Shown: positions 1-6,072, counted from the first letter of the stretch. The stretch: DNA of 6,171 nucleotides from Actinomycetota bacterium (GCA_009704705.1 WLDR01000088.1:1-6171), one strand, 5' to 3'. Notes: generated from the sequence alone by a model not told the origin. Program-made: numbers and translations.

Positions 1-258
1 GGGATCCCTGTCGCACTCGTGTTGGATGGCGCCGGTCAGGTTCACGCCATTGGCGACACCTGCACTCACGGCGACATCTCGCTGGCCGAAGGTTTCGTTG
101 AAGACGGAACACTCGAGTGCTGGGCTCACGGATCAAAGTTTTCTCTTGAAACAGGCAAGCCATTGACACTCCCTGCGTATGAACCCGTTCCCGTTTTCGT
201 CGTCGAAACAAGCGACGACGATGTTTTTGTTGACACCGACCAGACGAAGGACGTCTAA
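1..258 (+). CDS. Rieske [2Fe-2S] ferredoxin of the SUF operon (5' truncated)
   Basis: The reading frame is open from the first base of the window, so the true start lies upstream; 85 residues are visible, and a typical member is a little over 100. The GTG at 19 is internal and is not a credible start. The Rieske cluster motif is complete: C-T-H at fragment residues 21-23 and C-W-A-H at 40-43, with 16 residues between, giving two Cys and two His ligands for a [2Fe-2S] cluster. The fold class is the small NirD/biphenyl-dioxygenase ferredoxin type, often annotated 'non-heme iron oxygenase ferredoxin subunit'. In actinobacteria such a gene commonly sits between sufD and sufC, which fits sufC starting 3 nt after this stop. 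The protein is presumably a cytosolic electron carrier for Fe-S assembly, but that role is inferred from position and not proven for the family. Confidence 0.9.
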   Translation, partial: GIPVALVLDGAGQVHAIGDTCTHGDISLAEGFVEDGTLECWAHGSKFSLETGKPLTLPAYEPVPVFVVETSDDDVFVDTDQTKDV

Positions 259-261
259 GCC

Positions 262-1020
262 ATGAGCACACTCTCGATTCGCGACCTTCACGTGAGCGTC
301 ATCACGGACGGCGGACCGCGCGAAATCCTACGTGGCGTGAACCTCGACCTGAACAGTGGCGAAACACACGCCGTCATGGGCCCCAACGGGTCAGGTAAGT
401 CGACGCTGGCCTACACAATCTCGGGTCACCCGCGGTACGAGGTCGTCAGCGGTTCCATCACTCTTGACGGCGAAGACGTGCTCGCGATGAGTGTCGACGA
501 GCGCGCACGCGCCGGGCTCTTCTTGGCCATGCAATACCCAGTCGAGGTTCCCGGAATCACGGTCAGCAACTTCTTGCGCACAGCCAAGACTGCCATCTCG
601 GGTGAAGCACCGGCATTGCGCACGTGGGTCAAAGATATGCGCGAGTCAATGACGAACCTGCGCATGGACTCTTCGTTCTCTGAGCGCAATGTCAACGAAG
701 GATTTTCCGGGGGCGAAAAGAAGCGTCACGAAATCCTGCAGCTCGAACTTCTCAAGCCACGCTTCGCCGTGCTCGACGAAACCGACTCCGGACTCGACGT
801 CGACGCACTGAAGGTTGTCTCGGAGGGCGTCAACCGGGCACTTGGTTCGAGTGACTTGGGTGTGCTGCTCATCACTCACTACACGCGCATTCTTCGTTAC
901 ATCGAGCCGCAGTTCGTTCACGTCATGGTTAACGGGCGCATTGTGGAAGAAGGCGGGCCCGAACTGGCCGATCGCCTGGAAAGCGAGGGATACGACCGCT
1001 TCCTCGAAACGGCCGTATGA
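262..1020 (+). CDS. sufC: SufC, Fe-S cluster assembly ATPase
   Basis: SufC is the cytosolic ABC-type ATPase that works with SufB and SufD in the SufBCD scaffold, where ATP hydrolysis drives the rearrangement needed to build Fe-S clusters. The 252-residue protein is full length for the family. Visible motifs are Walker A GPNGSGKST (residues 40-48), Q-loop Gln91 in LAMQYP, ABC signature FSGGEKKR (148-155), Walker B FAVLDE (168-173), D-loop SGLD (176-179) and switch His206 in LLITHY. The stretch DSGLDVDALKVV is characteristic of SufC rather than of importer ATPases. The ATG at 262 has an AAGGA-type ribosome binding site at about 246-251 and follows the Rieske gene by 3 nt. The stop codon overlaps the next start (ATGA, 1017-1020), so the three genes are one operon with coupled translation. 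sufB and sufD are expected upstream of the window. Confidence 0.97.
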   Translation: MSTLSIRDLHVSVITDGGPREILRGVNLDLNSGETHAVMGPNGSGKSTLAYTISGHPRYEVVSGSITLDGEDVLAMSVDERARAGLFLAMQYPVEVPGITVSNFLRTAKTAISGEAPALRTWVKDMRESMTNLRMDSSFSERNVNEGFSGGEKKRHEILQLELLKPRFAVLDETDSGLDVDALKVVSEGVNRALGSSDLGVLLITHYTRILRYIEPQFVHVMVNGRIVEEGGPELADRLESEGYDRFLETAV

Positions 1021-1349
1021 GTACGGTGTCGCTCACCCCGGAGCGCTACGACGAATGCATCGAGGCGCTCAAAGATGTGATGGATCCGGAACTCGGCGTC
1101 AACATTGTCGATCTCGGGCTGATTTACGATCTGGCGTGGGACGAAGAGAATGACGCGCTGGTTATTCACATGACCCTGACCTCGGCGGGCTGCCCGCTCA
1201 CCGACGTGATCGAGGAGCAGACTGCTCAGGCACTCGACAAGGTAACCGAACGATTTCGAATTAATTGGGTGTGGATGCCACCCTGGGGCCCCGAAAAGAT
1301 TACGGATGATGGCAGAGAGATGATGCGCGCGCTGGGCTTCTCCATCTAG
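1017..1349 (+). CDS. sufT: SufT-like metal-sulfur cluster assembly factor (DUF59/MIP18 family)
   Basis: This 110-residue protein belongs to the DUF59/MIP18 family, which includes SufT and PaaD; members help in maturation of Fe-S proteins, probably at the transfer stage. Motifs seen are the DPE triplet at residues 23-25 followed by VNIVDLGLIYDL, the TSAGCPL loop with the conserved Cys59, and a C-terminal MPPWGPEKIT block (87-96). The length is normal for the single-domain form. The ATG at 1017 overlaps the sufC stop by 4 nt (ATGA) with no good Shine-Dalgarno sequence in front, so translation is probably coupled to sufC. In Mycobacterium, sufS and sufU lie between sufC and sufT; here they do not. 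The symbol sufT is used by family and operon position; a different DUF59 paralogue cannot be excluded. Confidence 0.92.
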   Translation: MSTVSLTPERYDECIEALKDVMDPELGVNIVDLGLIYDLAWDEENDALVIHMTLTSAGCPLTDVIEEQTAQALDKVTERFRINWVWMPPWGPEKITDDGREMMRALGFSI

Positions 1350-1378
1350 CATCGGGCGATAGCTCAATCTTTATCTTT

Positions 1379-1383
1379 GGAGA
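1379..1383 (+). promoter_or_regulatory. ribosome binding site deciding the GTG start at 1391
   Basis: GGAGA is followed by a 7-nt spacer (CGAACAC) and GTG. No other in-frame start codon with a comparable site lies close upstream, so this fixes the start of the trans-sulfuration gene. The whole gap after sufT is only 41 nt (1350-1390), and I see no clear terminator or riboswitch in it. Confidence 0.75.
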
Positions 1384-1390
1384 CGAACAC

Positions 1391-2536
1391 GTGACGGGCT
1401 TTGACACGCGCGCCATTCGCGCCGGCAGCGAACCGGATCCGTTGACCGGTGCCGTCGTTCCGCCTATTCACCTCACCACAACCTTCCGTCAAGACTTTCC
1501 CGGTGAGCTTCTTGCTGGCTTCGAATACGCTCGCTGTGCCAACCCGACACGCACCGCACTTCAAGACGCTCTCGCCGCACTCGAAGGGGGAGTGGCCGCC
1601 TACTCGTTTGCCAGCGGCATGGCAGCCGAAGACGCATTCTTTCGCGCGGTATTGCGCCCGGGCGATCACGTCGTCATGGGGCTCGACGCCTACGGTGGCA
1701 CGTATCGGATGTTCGCGTCGGTTTACGCTCCTATGGGGATCACAAACACCCCGGTCGACTTCGGTGACTTAGCTGGCCTGGATGCTCTGCTCGGCTCTAC
1801 GCCCGCGCGCGTCGTGCGCATCGAGACGCCGTCGAATCCCATCATGAGCATCGTCGACGTCGCGGCAGTGGCGCAAATCGCTCACCGCCACGGGGCACTT
1901 GTACTGGTGGACAACACATTTGCCACTCCTGCCCTGCAACGGCCTTTCGAGCTCGGCGCAGACGTCATCGTTCATTCCACGACCAAGTATCTCGGCGGGC
2001 ACAGCGATGTGCTCGGGGGTGCGGTCATCGTGAATTCTCAGGAACTCGGCGACCAGGTCTACAACATGCAGAACTGGCTCGGTGCCGTCTCGAGTCCGTT
2101 TGACGCCTACTTGACGCTACGCGGAATCAAGACGCTCGGCGTGCGCATGGAACGCCATTCACGCAACGCAATGGCCCTCGCCCAGTCCATCGTCGCGCAT
2201 CCCGCTGTCGAGACTGTCTACTATCCCGGACTCGAAACTCACGCGGGCCACGACGTTGCTGCTCGACAGATGAGCGCATTCGGCGGCATGATGTCGGTGA
2301 CCCTCAGGGGCGGGCAAGACGCAGCTCGTTTGCTGACGACGCGAACGGAGTTATTCATACTTGCCCCATCTCTGGGGGGTGTGGAGTCACTCATCGAATG
2401 GCCCGCCGGCATGACGCACACAAGTGTCGAAGGAACACCACTCGCGGTGCCACACAACTTGGTGCGCATTGCTGTCGGTATTGAAACCGAATCGGATCTT
2501 GTCGACGACCTGACACAGGCTCTCGATTCGCTCTAG
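1391..2536 (+). CDS. PLP-dependent trans-sulfuration enzyme (cystathionine gamma-synthase/gamma-lyase group)
   Basis: A 381-residue member of the Cys/Met metabolism PLP family (fold type I), full length. The PLP lysine is Lys199 in HSTTKYLGGHSD. Asp174 in VDNTFATP contacts the pyridine nitrogen; Tyr46 and Arg48 (FEYAR) bind the cofactor phosphate across the dimer; Ser75-Gly76-Met77 form the phosphate loop; Arg359 in LVRIAVG should bind the substrate carboxylate. The YGGTYR segment (101-106) has Gly where methionine gamma-lyases carry their catalytic Cys (YGC), arguing against that activity. ESLIEWP (332-338) and the C-terminal block match actinobacterial MetB-type enzymes, which may act as cystathionine gamma-synthase or gamma-lyase; sequence alone does not separate these. 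The start is GTG with GGAGA 7 nt upstream. The gene follows sufT by 41 nt and could be co-transcribed with the SUF operon. The only cysteine is Cys49, beside the phosphate-binding YxR. Confidence 0.93.
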   Translation: MTGFDTRAIRAGSEPDPLTGAVVPPIHLTTTFRQDFPGELLAGFEYARCANPTRTALQDALAALEGGVAAYSFASGMAAEDAFFRAVLRPGDHVVMGLDAYGGTYRMFASVYAPMGITNTPVDFGDLAGLDALLGSTPARVVRIETPSNPIMSIVDVAAVAQIAHRHGALVLVDNTFATPALQRPFELGADVIVHSTTKYLGGHSDVLGGAVIVNSQELGDQVYNMQNWLGAVSSPFDAYLTLRGIKTLGVRMERHSRNAMALAQSIVAHPAVETVYYPGLETHAGHDVAARQMSAFGGMMSVTLRGGQDAARLLTTRTELFILAPSLGGVESLIEWPAGMTHTSVEGTPLAVPHNLVRIAVGIETESDLVDDLTQALDSL

Positions 2537-2546
2537 GCAGCTGCCC

Positions 2547-2606
2547 AGAATGGGACCGCGCGCAATCGGGCCGCCCACAAACGGGCCACGCAGATACGGA
2601 CCCCGA
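2547..2606. repeat. four imperfect 15-bp tandem repeats between convergent genes
   Basis: Four contiguous 15-nt units lie at 2547-2561, 2562-2576, 2577-2591 and 2592-2606. The consensus is about ASAAWCGGRCCGCGC. Unit columns 3, 7, 8, 10, 11 and 13 are invariant (A, GG, CC, C), and neighbouring units match at 10, 11 and 10 of 15 positions. Each unit carries a GGRCC core. The array fills 60 of the 74 nt between the stop of the PLP enzyme gene (2536) and the stop of bioY (2611). No T-run follows it on either strand, so it is not a standard intrinsic terminator. Function unknown. Confidence 0.8.
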
Positions 2607-2610
2607 CGAG

Positions 2611-3216
2611 TTACTTGGTGCGGTTGACCAGTTTCCACGTCAGCGGGAGGAGCGCGCCAGCAAGGGCAGCTTTCAGCACGTCACCAACGATGAAGGGAAC
2701 GAAGCCCGCAGCAAGCGTCGACGCGAGGTCGTTGGGAGCGTCAATCGACCCCAGGAAGCTGGCGAGCAAGGGGAGCCCGACTGCGTAGATGACCGCTTCG
2801 CCGGCAAGAAAGATGACGATGGCACCCCACACTCGTCGGTCGAGGCCTCGCTGTGCAAGCCATCCCGTCAGCGCTCCGGCAAGAACGAAGCCCAGCAGGT
2901 ATCCCACAGTGGGACCACCCATCAGGGAATCAAGGCCGCCCTGCGCGTTCGTGAAGACAGGGAGTCCGACGGCACCGAGTGCGAGGTACGTCAGCATCGA
3001 GAGCATGCCGCGCCACATGCCAAGCGTCGTTCCCACCAAGAGAACGGCGAAAGTCTGCCCCGTTATTGGCACGGGCCACATGGGAATCGAGATCTGTGCA
3101 GCACCTGCGGTCAGAGCGGCACCACCCAGAATGAAGGCGGCATTGGTCGCAATCGAACGGGCGCCGAGACGATCTGCGAGAACCGGTAGAGCGGGAGTGA
3201 ATGCGATCGACGACAC
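2611..3216 (-). CDS. bioY: BioY, biotin transporter substrate-binding (S) component
   Basis: BioY is the membrane S component of energy-coupling-factor biotin transporters, which binds biotin at the outer face and imports it. The 201-residue protein is almost all hydrophobic helices (roughly residues 25-41, 55-80, 103-120, 128-150 and 168-192). Family hallmarks are IPMWPVPITGQTFAVLLVG (45-63), GLPVFTNAQGG (84-94), GGPTVGYLLGF (100-110) and FIVGDVLKAALA (175-186). Asp179 and Lys182 have the D-x-x-K spacing of the biotin-binding pair known from Lactococcus BioY. I chose the GTG at 3216 because GAGGAGA lies 5 nt upstream and the protein then begins like other BioYs. The frame stays open to 3465, but that extension runs antisense into the ABC-F gene and has no family match. 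No bioM or bioN lies beside it, so it is solitary here and may work alone or with a shared ECF module. Confidence 0.95.
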   Translation of the reverse strand: MSSIAFTPALPVLADRLGARSIATNAAFILGGAALTAGAAQISIPMWPVPITGQTFAVLLVGTTLGMWRGMLSMLTYLALGAVGLPVFTNAQGGLDSLMGGPTVGYLLGFVLAGALTGWLAQRGLDRRVWGAIVIFLAGEAVIYAVGLPLLASFLGSIDAPNDLASTLAAGFVPFIVGDVLKAALAGALLPLTWKLVNRTK

Positions 3217-3334
3217 GTGAGTCTCCTCAAAGAGTGGATGTGAACCGACACGGGCGAAAGCCGTGCGGGCTTGGAAATATACTAGGGGAGTCTTATTGCC
3301 TGACTCGCGGGCGAACGTTCGAAAGTGATCCCTC
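3217..3334. promoter_or_regulatory. divergent promoter region between bioY and the ABC-F gene
   Basis: These 118 nt must hold the promoters for both genes. On the plus strand TATACT at 3278-3283 matches the -10 consensus at 5 of 6 positions, with no convincing -35. On the minus strand TATATT (3281-3276) overlaps it and could serve bioY. Small dyads nearby are an arm pair with a GAAA loop at 3249-3265, GAGTC/GACTC arms at 3288-3292 and 3302-3306, and the perfect 10-bp palindrome CGAACGTTCG at 3312-3321, just upstream of the ABC-F ribosome binding site. I find no match to the two-armed BioQ operator (TGAAC plus inverted arm). Promoter positions are inference. Confidence 0.45.
3222..3228 (-). 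promoter_or_regulatory. ribosome binding site deciding the bioY start
   Basis: On the minus strand GAGGAGA precedes the GTG at 3216 by 5 nt. It is the only strong Shine-Dalgarno match in the open frame upstream, and it rules out the longer reading that would extend over the start of the ABC-F gene. Confidence 0.85.
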
Positions 3335-4933
3335 GTGCTCAATGTGTCTGACCTTGAGCTGCGCGTTGGCGCTCGTGTATTGATGAGTGACGTTTCGTTT
3401 CGCGTTTCCGACGGTGACAAGATCGGGCTCGTGGGTCGAAACGGAGCCGGAAAGACGACGCTCACAAAGACTCTTGCCGGTGATCTTCAGCCTGCGGGAG
3501 GGTCTATCGAGCGAATTGGCGAAATCGGTTACCTTCCACAGGACCCGCGCTCGGGTAACCCAGAGGAACTCGCACGGACGCGCATCCTTGACGCGCGTGG
3601 TCTTGGATCACTCGTCGTTGGTATGCGTGAAGCAACGGAACAGATGGCGAGCGCCGACCCTGAGGTCAGCGAAAAGGCGATGAAGCGATACACCTCGCTC
3701 AACGATCGCTTTCTTGCCCTCGGGGGCTACGCAGCCGAAGCGGAAGCCGCGGCCATCGCGAGCAACCTCGCCTTGCCCGACCGCATCCTGGATCAGCCTC
3801 TCAAGACCCTCTCGGGTGGTCAACGCCGAAGAATCGAACTCGCACGCATTCTGTACTCGGGGGCACGCACCATGCTGCTCGACGAACCCACAAACCACCT
3901 CGATGCTGACTCTGTTGGCTGGTTGCGCGAGTTCCTCAAGGGTTACCAGGGCGGGCTCATTGTGATTTCGCACGACGTCGAGCTCGTCGGCGACACAGTC
4001 AACCGCGTCTTTTATTTGGATGCGAACCGACAGGTCATCGACATCTACAACATGAACTGGAAGAACTACCAGAAGCAACGCGAATCAGACGAACAGCGAC
4101 GAAAGCGGGAGCGCGCGAACGCGGAGAAGCAAGCTTCGTCGCTTCAGATGCAGGCCGCAAAAATGGGCGCAAAGGCTTCGAAAGCCGTGGCCGCGCAGCA
4201 GATGGCGAAGCGCGCCGAGAAATTACTCAGCGGACTCGAGGATGTTCGCGCGAGTGATCGCGTCGCAAAGCTGAGGTTCCCGGAGCCCGCTGCCTGTGGC
4301 AAGACCCCGCTCATGGGTCGCGACTTGTCCAAGAGCTATGGCTCACTCGAAATCTTCACGGCGGTAGATCTCAACATTGACCGGGGCTCTAAGGTCGTTA
4401 TTCTCGGTCTCAACGGAGCAGGCAAGACAACACTGCTGCGCATCCTCTCGGGCGTCGATAAGTCAGATACGGGAGAGATCATCTCGGGTCACGGTTTGAA
4501 GGTCGGTTACTACGCACAGGAACACGAGACCCTCGATGTGAACCGGTCGGTTCTCGAGAACATGGTCTCAGCGTCACCACACCTCACCGAGACTGAGGCA
4601 CGAAAGGTGCTCGGAAGCTTTCTGTTCTCCGGAGACGACGCGCACAAGAAGGCGGGCGTGCTCTCCGGAGGCGAGAAGACTCGGCTGGCACTCGCCATGC
4701 TCGTCGTCTCCAGTGCAAATGTTCTTCTTCTCGACGAGCCGACAAACAACCTGGATCCCCACAGTCGTGACGAGATTCTTGGCGCGCTGGCCAGTTATAG
4801 CGGAGCTGTTGTGTTGGTGAGCCACGACGAAGGAGCGGTTGAAGCGCTTAATCCTGAACGGGTGCTCATTCTCCCCGACGGAGTCGAGGATCACTGGAAC
4901 AAGGACTACGCCGACCTCATTTCACTGTCGTAG
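3335..4933 (+). CDS. ABC-F family ATPase (Rv1473-like, ribosome-associated)
   Basis: A soluble protein of 532 residues with two ABC ATPase domains and no membrane segments, which defines ABC-F; such proteins act on the ribosome E site in translation or antibiotic protection. Domain 1 has Walker A GRNGAGKTT (34-42), signature LSGGQRRR (159-166), Walker B LLDEPTNHLD (181-190) and switch His213. Domain 2 has GLNGAGKTT (358-366), LSGGEKTR (443-450), LLLDEPTNNLD (464-474) and His497. Both catalytic glutamates are present. The charged linker (about 240-312), rich in Lys, Arg, Glu and Ala, is the P-site tRNA interaction segment and probably a helical hairpin. From memory the protein resembles M. tuberculosis Rv1473, annotated as a macrolide-related ABC protein, more than EttA. 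The start is GTG 3335 with AAAGTGA 6 nt upstream; a GTG at 3344 is an alternative three codons in. Drug resistance cannot be inferred. Confidence 0.94.
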   Translation: MLNVSDLELRVGARVLMSDVSFRVSDGDKIGLVGRNGAGKTTLTKTLAGDLQPAGGSIERIGEIGYLPQDPRSGNPEELARTRILDARGLGSLVVGMREATEQMASADPEVSEKAMKRYTSLNDRFLALGGYAAEAEAAAIASNLALPDRILDQPLKTLSGGQRRRIELARILYSGARTMLLDEPTNHLDADSVGWLREFLKGYQGGLIVISHDVELVGDTVNRVFYLDANRQVIDIYNMNWKNYQKQRESDEQRRKRERANAEKQASSLQMQAAKMGAKASKAVAAQQMAKRAEKLLSGLEDVRASDRVAKLRFPEPAACGKTPLMGRDLSKSYGSLEIFTAVDLNIDRGSKVVILGLNGAGKTTLLRILSGVDKSDTGEIISGHGLKVGYYAQEHETLDVNRSVLENMVSASPHLTETEARKVLGSFLFSGDDAHKKAGVLSGGEKTRLALAMLVVSSANVLLLDEPTNNLDPHSRDEILGALASYSGAVVLVSHDEGAVEALNPERVLILPDGVEDHWNKDYADLISLS

Positions 4934-4938
4934 AGGTC

Positions 4939-5805
4939 CTATCGCCCAGACAGCGCTGAATCGATTGCCGCGTCTTCTTCGGTCTCGTCCGAGGCTCGCC
5001 GCCCAATCACAGGTCGGTTGTCTGCCGTCTTGAGTCCCAGACGAATTCTGCGTTCATTGCGCACGGCGAGCCCGAGGCCAACAAAGCCCATGATGGCAAA
5101 CAGCAACCATTGCAACGCGTAACTCAGATGCGGCCCCTCGTCGAGCGCCGGTTTCTGAGGGGGAGTCGGCATTTCTGCAACGGCAGGTGATTCAGAATCG
5201 AGAGCGCCATATGCGCCAACAATCGTTTCGGGCCCAACGAGTGTTCGAATCATGGGCAAATGAATCGTCGGCACCGTTCCATCAACGGCTTCCCGTCCTG
5301 CGAGAGCCGGCTCGGGCGGCTTGAGACGAGCGATCACCGTCACCTCGCCCTGCGGCGGGTCCGGCACGTTGCCAGGCTCGGCCGTCGTTTCGCCCGAGGG
5401 GATCCAACCCCGGTCAATAATGAAGACACGGCCGTCGGTCAAAACGAGTGGTGTCAGCACTTCGAAACCAATCTGACCATCGAGGGGACGACTGCGCACC
5501 AGAATTTGGTTCGCGACGTCGTACTGGCCCGACGCGACGACTGGCTTCCAGGTCTGGGAAACGTCGAACGAATCACTGTCGGCAAGGACCAGATCTATTG
5601 CGACCGGCGCGGCGTCGTAATTCGCGTCAATTCTTGCGATGTGCATTCGAGCTTCATCGAGTCGGGCAAACTGCCAGAATCCCAGGCCAACACAGGCGGC
5701 AGCAAATACGACGGCCAAGGCCAGGTAGCCAATCCATCGGCGCGTCAGTAGAACCCCCCAGCCGTGCGCCTGGGCGTGTGCGGTCGAGCTAGCCAACCGG
5801 CTCAT
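4939..5805 (-). CDS. SURF1 family protein, cytochrome c oxidase assembly
   Basis: SURF1 (Shy1) proteins are membrane factors that help insert heme a during assembly of cytochrome oxidase subunit I. The 288-residue protein has the usual two-helix plan: TM1 at about 24-44 ending in LGFWQFARLDEA, a large extracytoplasmic domain with WKPV, VRSRPLDGQIGFEVLTPL and RGWIP (132-136), then TM2 at about 229-248 introduced by GPHLSYALQW (224-233), a family hallmark. A charged cytoplasmic tail of about 40 residues follows. I place the start at the ATG at 5805, which overlaps the end of the DUF3099 gene by 17 nt. No strong Shine-Dalgarno sequence precedes it, so coupling to DUF3099 is likely, and the TTG at 5796 is an alternative. 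The frame is open up to 5862 but would then overlap DUF3099 further. The gene converges on ABC-F with 5 nt between stops. Confidence 0.92.
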   Translation of the reverse strand: MSRLASSTAHAQAHGWGVLLTRRWIGYLALAVVFAAACVGLGFWQFARLDEARMHIARIDANYDAAPVAIDLVLADSDSFDVSQTWKPVVASGQYDVANQILVRSRPLDGQIGFEVLTPLVLTDGRVFIIDRGWIPSGETTAEPGNVPDPPQGEVTVIARLKPPEPALAGREAVDGTVPTIHLPMIRTLVGPETIVGAYGALDSESPAVAEMPTPPQKPALDEGPHLSYALQWLLFAIMGFVGLGLAVRNERRIRLGLKTADNRPVIGRRASDETEEDAAIDSALSGR

Positions 5806-6067
5806 CCGCACGAAGCAGAAGTCCGCCGGGGCCTTCAACAGCTTTCGAACGAGCTGGCGCAACCACGTTGGCCAAGATGACGGCGAAGTAGGGGAGGAAG
5901 ATGGCGCCCAGTGCGCACACGATGAGGGCCCAGTCCTTGACGAATAGCATCAGAACGATGCACACCATGCGAATACCCATGGCGACGCTGTAGCGAATCA
6001 TTCGCCGTTTTCTGTCCGCGGCGGGGGAGTCAACGAGCGTCGTGACCGACTGTGCACGATTCTTCAC
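5789..6067 (-). CDS. DUF3099 small membrane protein
   Basis: This 92-residue protein of unknown function matches the actinobacterial DUF3099 family as I recall it: an N-terminal SVTTLVDSPAADRKRRMIRYSVAM segment in spirit (residues 7-30), then two hydrophobic helices at about 29-43 and 46-68, separated by KDW, and a short polar tail. It is probably an inner-membrane hairpin with both ends in the cytosol, given the basic N-terminal segment (positive-inside rule). The start is GTG at 6067, supported by GAGGAGA 5 nt upstream on the minus strand. Its end overlaps the SURF1 start by 17 nt, so the two are probably one operon transcribed leftwards, and this protein may share the respiratory-chain context of SURF1; that functional link is inference. 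Confidence 0.85.
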   Translation of the reverse strand: MKNRAQSVTTLVDSPAADRKRRMIRYSVAMGIRMVCIVLMLFVKDWALIVCALGAIFLPYFAVILANVVAPARSKAVEGPGGLLLRADEPVG

Positions 6068-6072
6068 GTGTA

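Noticed and set aside
918..1367. Open frame of 149 codons on the minus strand over sufC/sufT
   Set aside because: Antisense shadow of two well-supported genes, with no family features.
1350..1390. Possible SAM or T-box riboswitch before the sulfur amino acid gene
   Set aside because: Only 41 nt are available, far too short for these elements.
1391..2536. PLP enzyme as the missing SufS cysteine desulfurase
   Set aside because: Its motifs are those of the Cys/Met trans-sulfuration family; it lacks the SufS fold signatures and the mobile-loop catalytic cysteine near the C-terminus.
3241..3251. TGAAC resembling one arm of a BioQ operator upstream of bioY
   Set aside because: The second inverted arm (GTTCA/GTTAC) is absent at the required spacing, so a single pentamer is chance.
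3311..3330. Possible LexA/SOS box upstream of ABC-F
   Set aside because: The two half-sites are directly joined without the 4-nt spacer of the actinobacterial SOS box.
3217..3465. Longer bioY reading frame starting at 3465
   Set aside because: The extra 83 codons run antisense into the ABC-F gene, do not look like BioY, and the GTG at 3216 has a strong ribosome binding site.
3608..4078. Open frame of 156 codons on the minus strand within ABC-F
   Set aside because: Antisense to the Walker and signature regions of ABC-F, so explained by codon bias.
5260..5751. Open frame of 163 codons on the plus strand across SURF1
   Set aside because: It is antisense to a clear SURF1 gene, shows no recognisable domain, and is typical of long shadow frames in GC-rich DNA.
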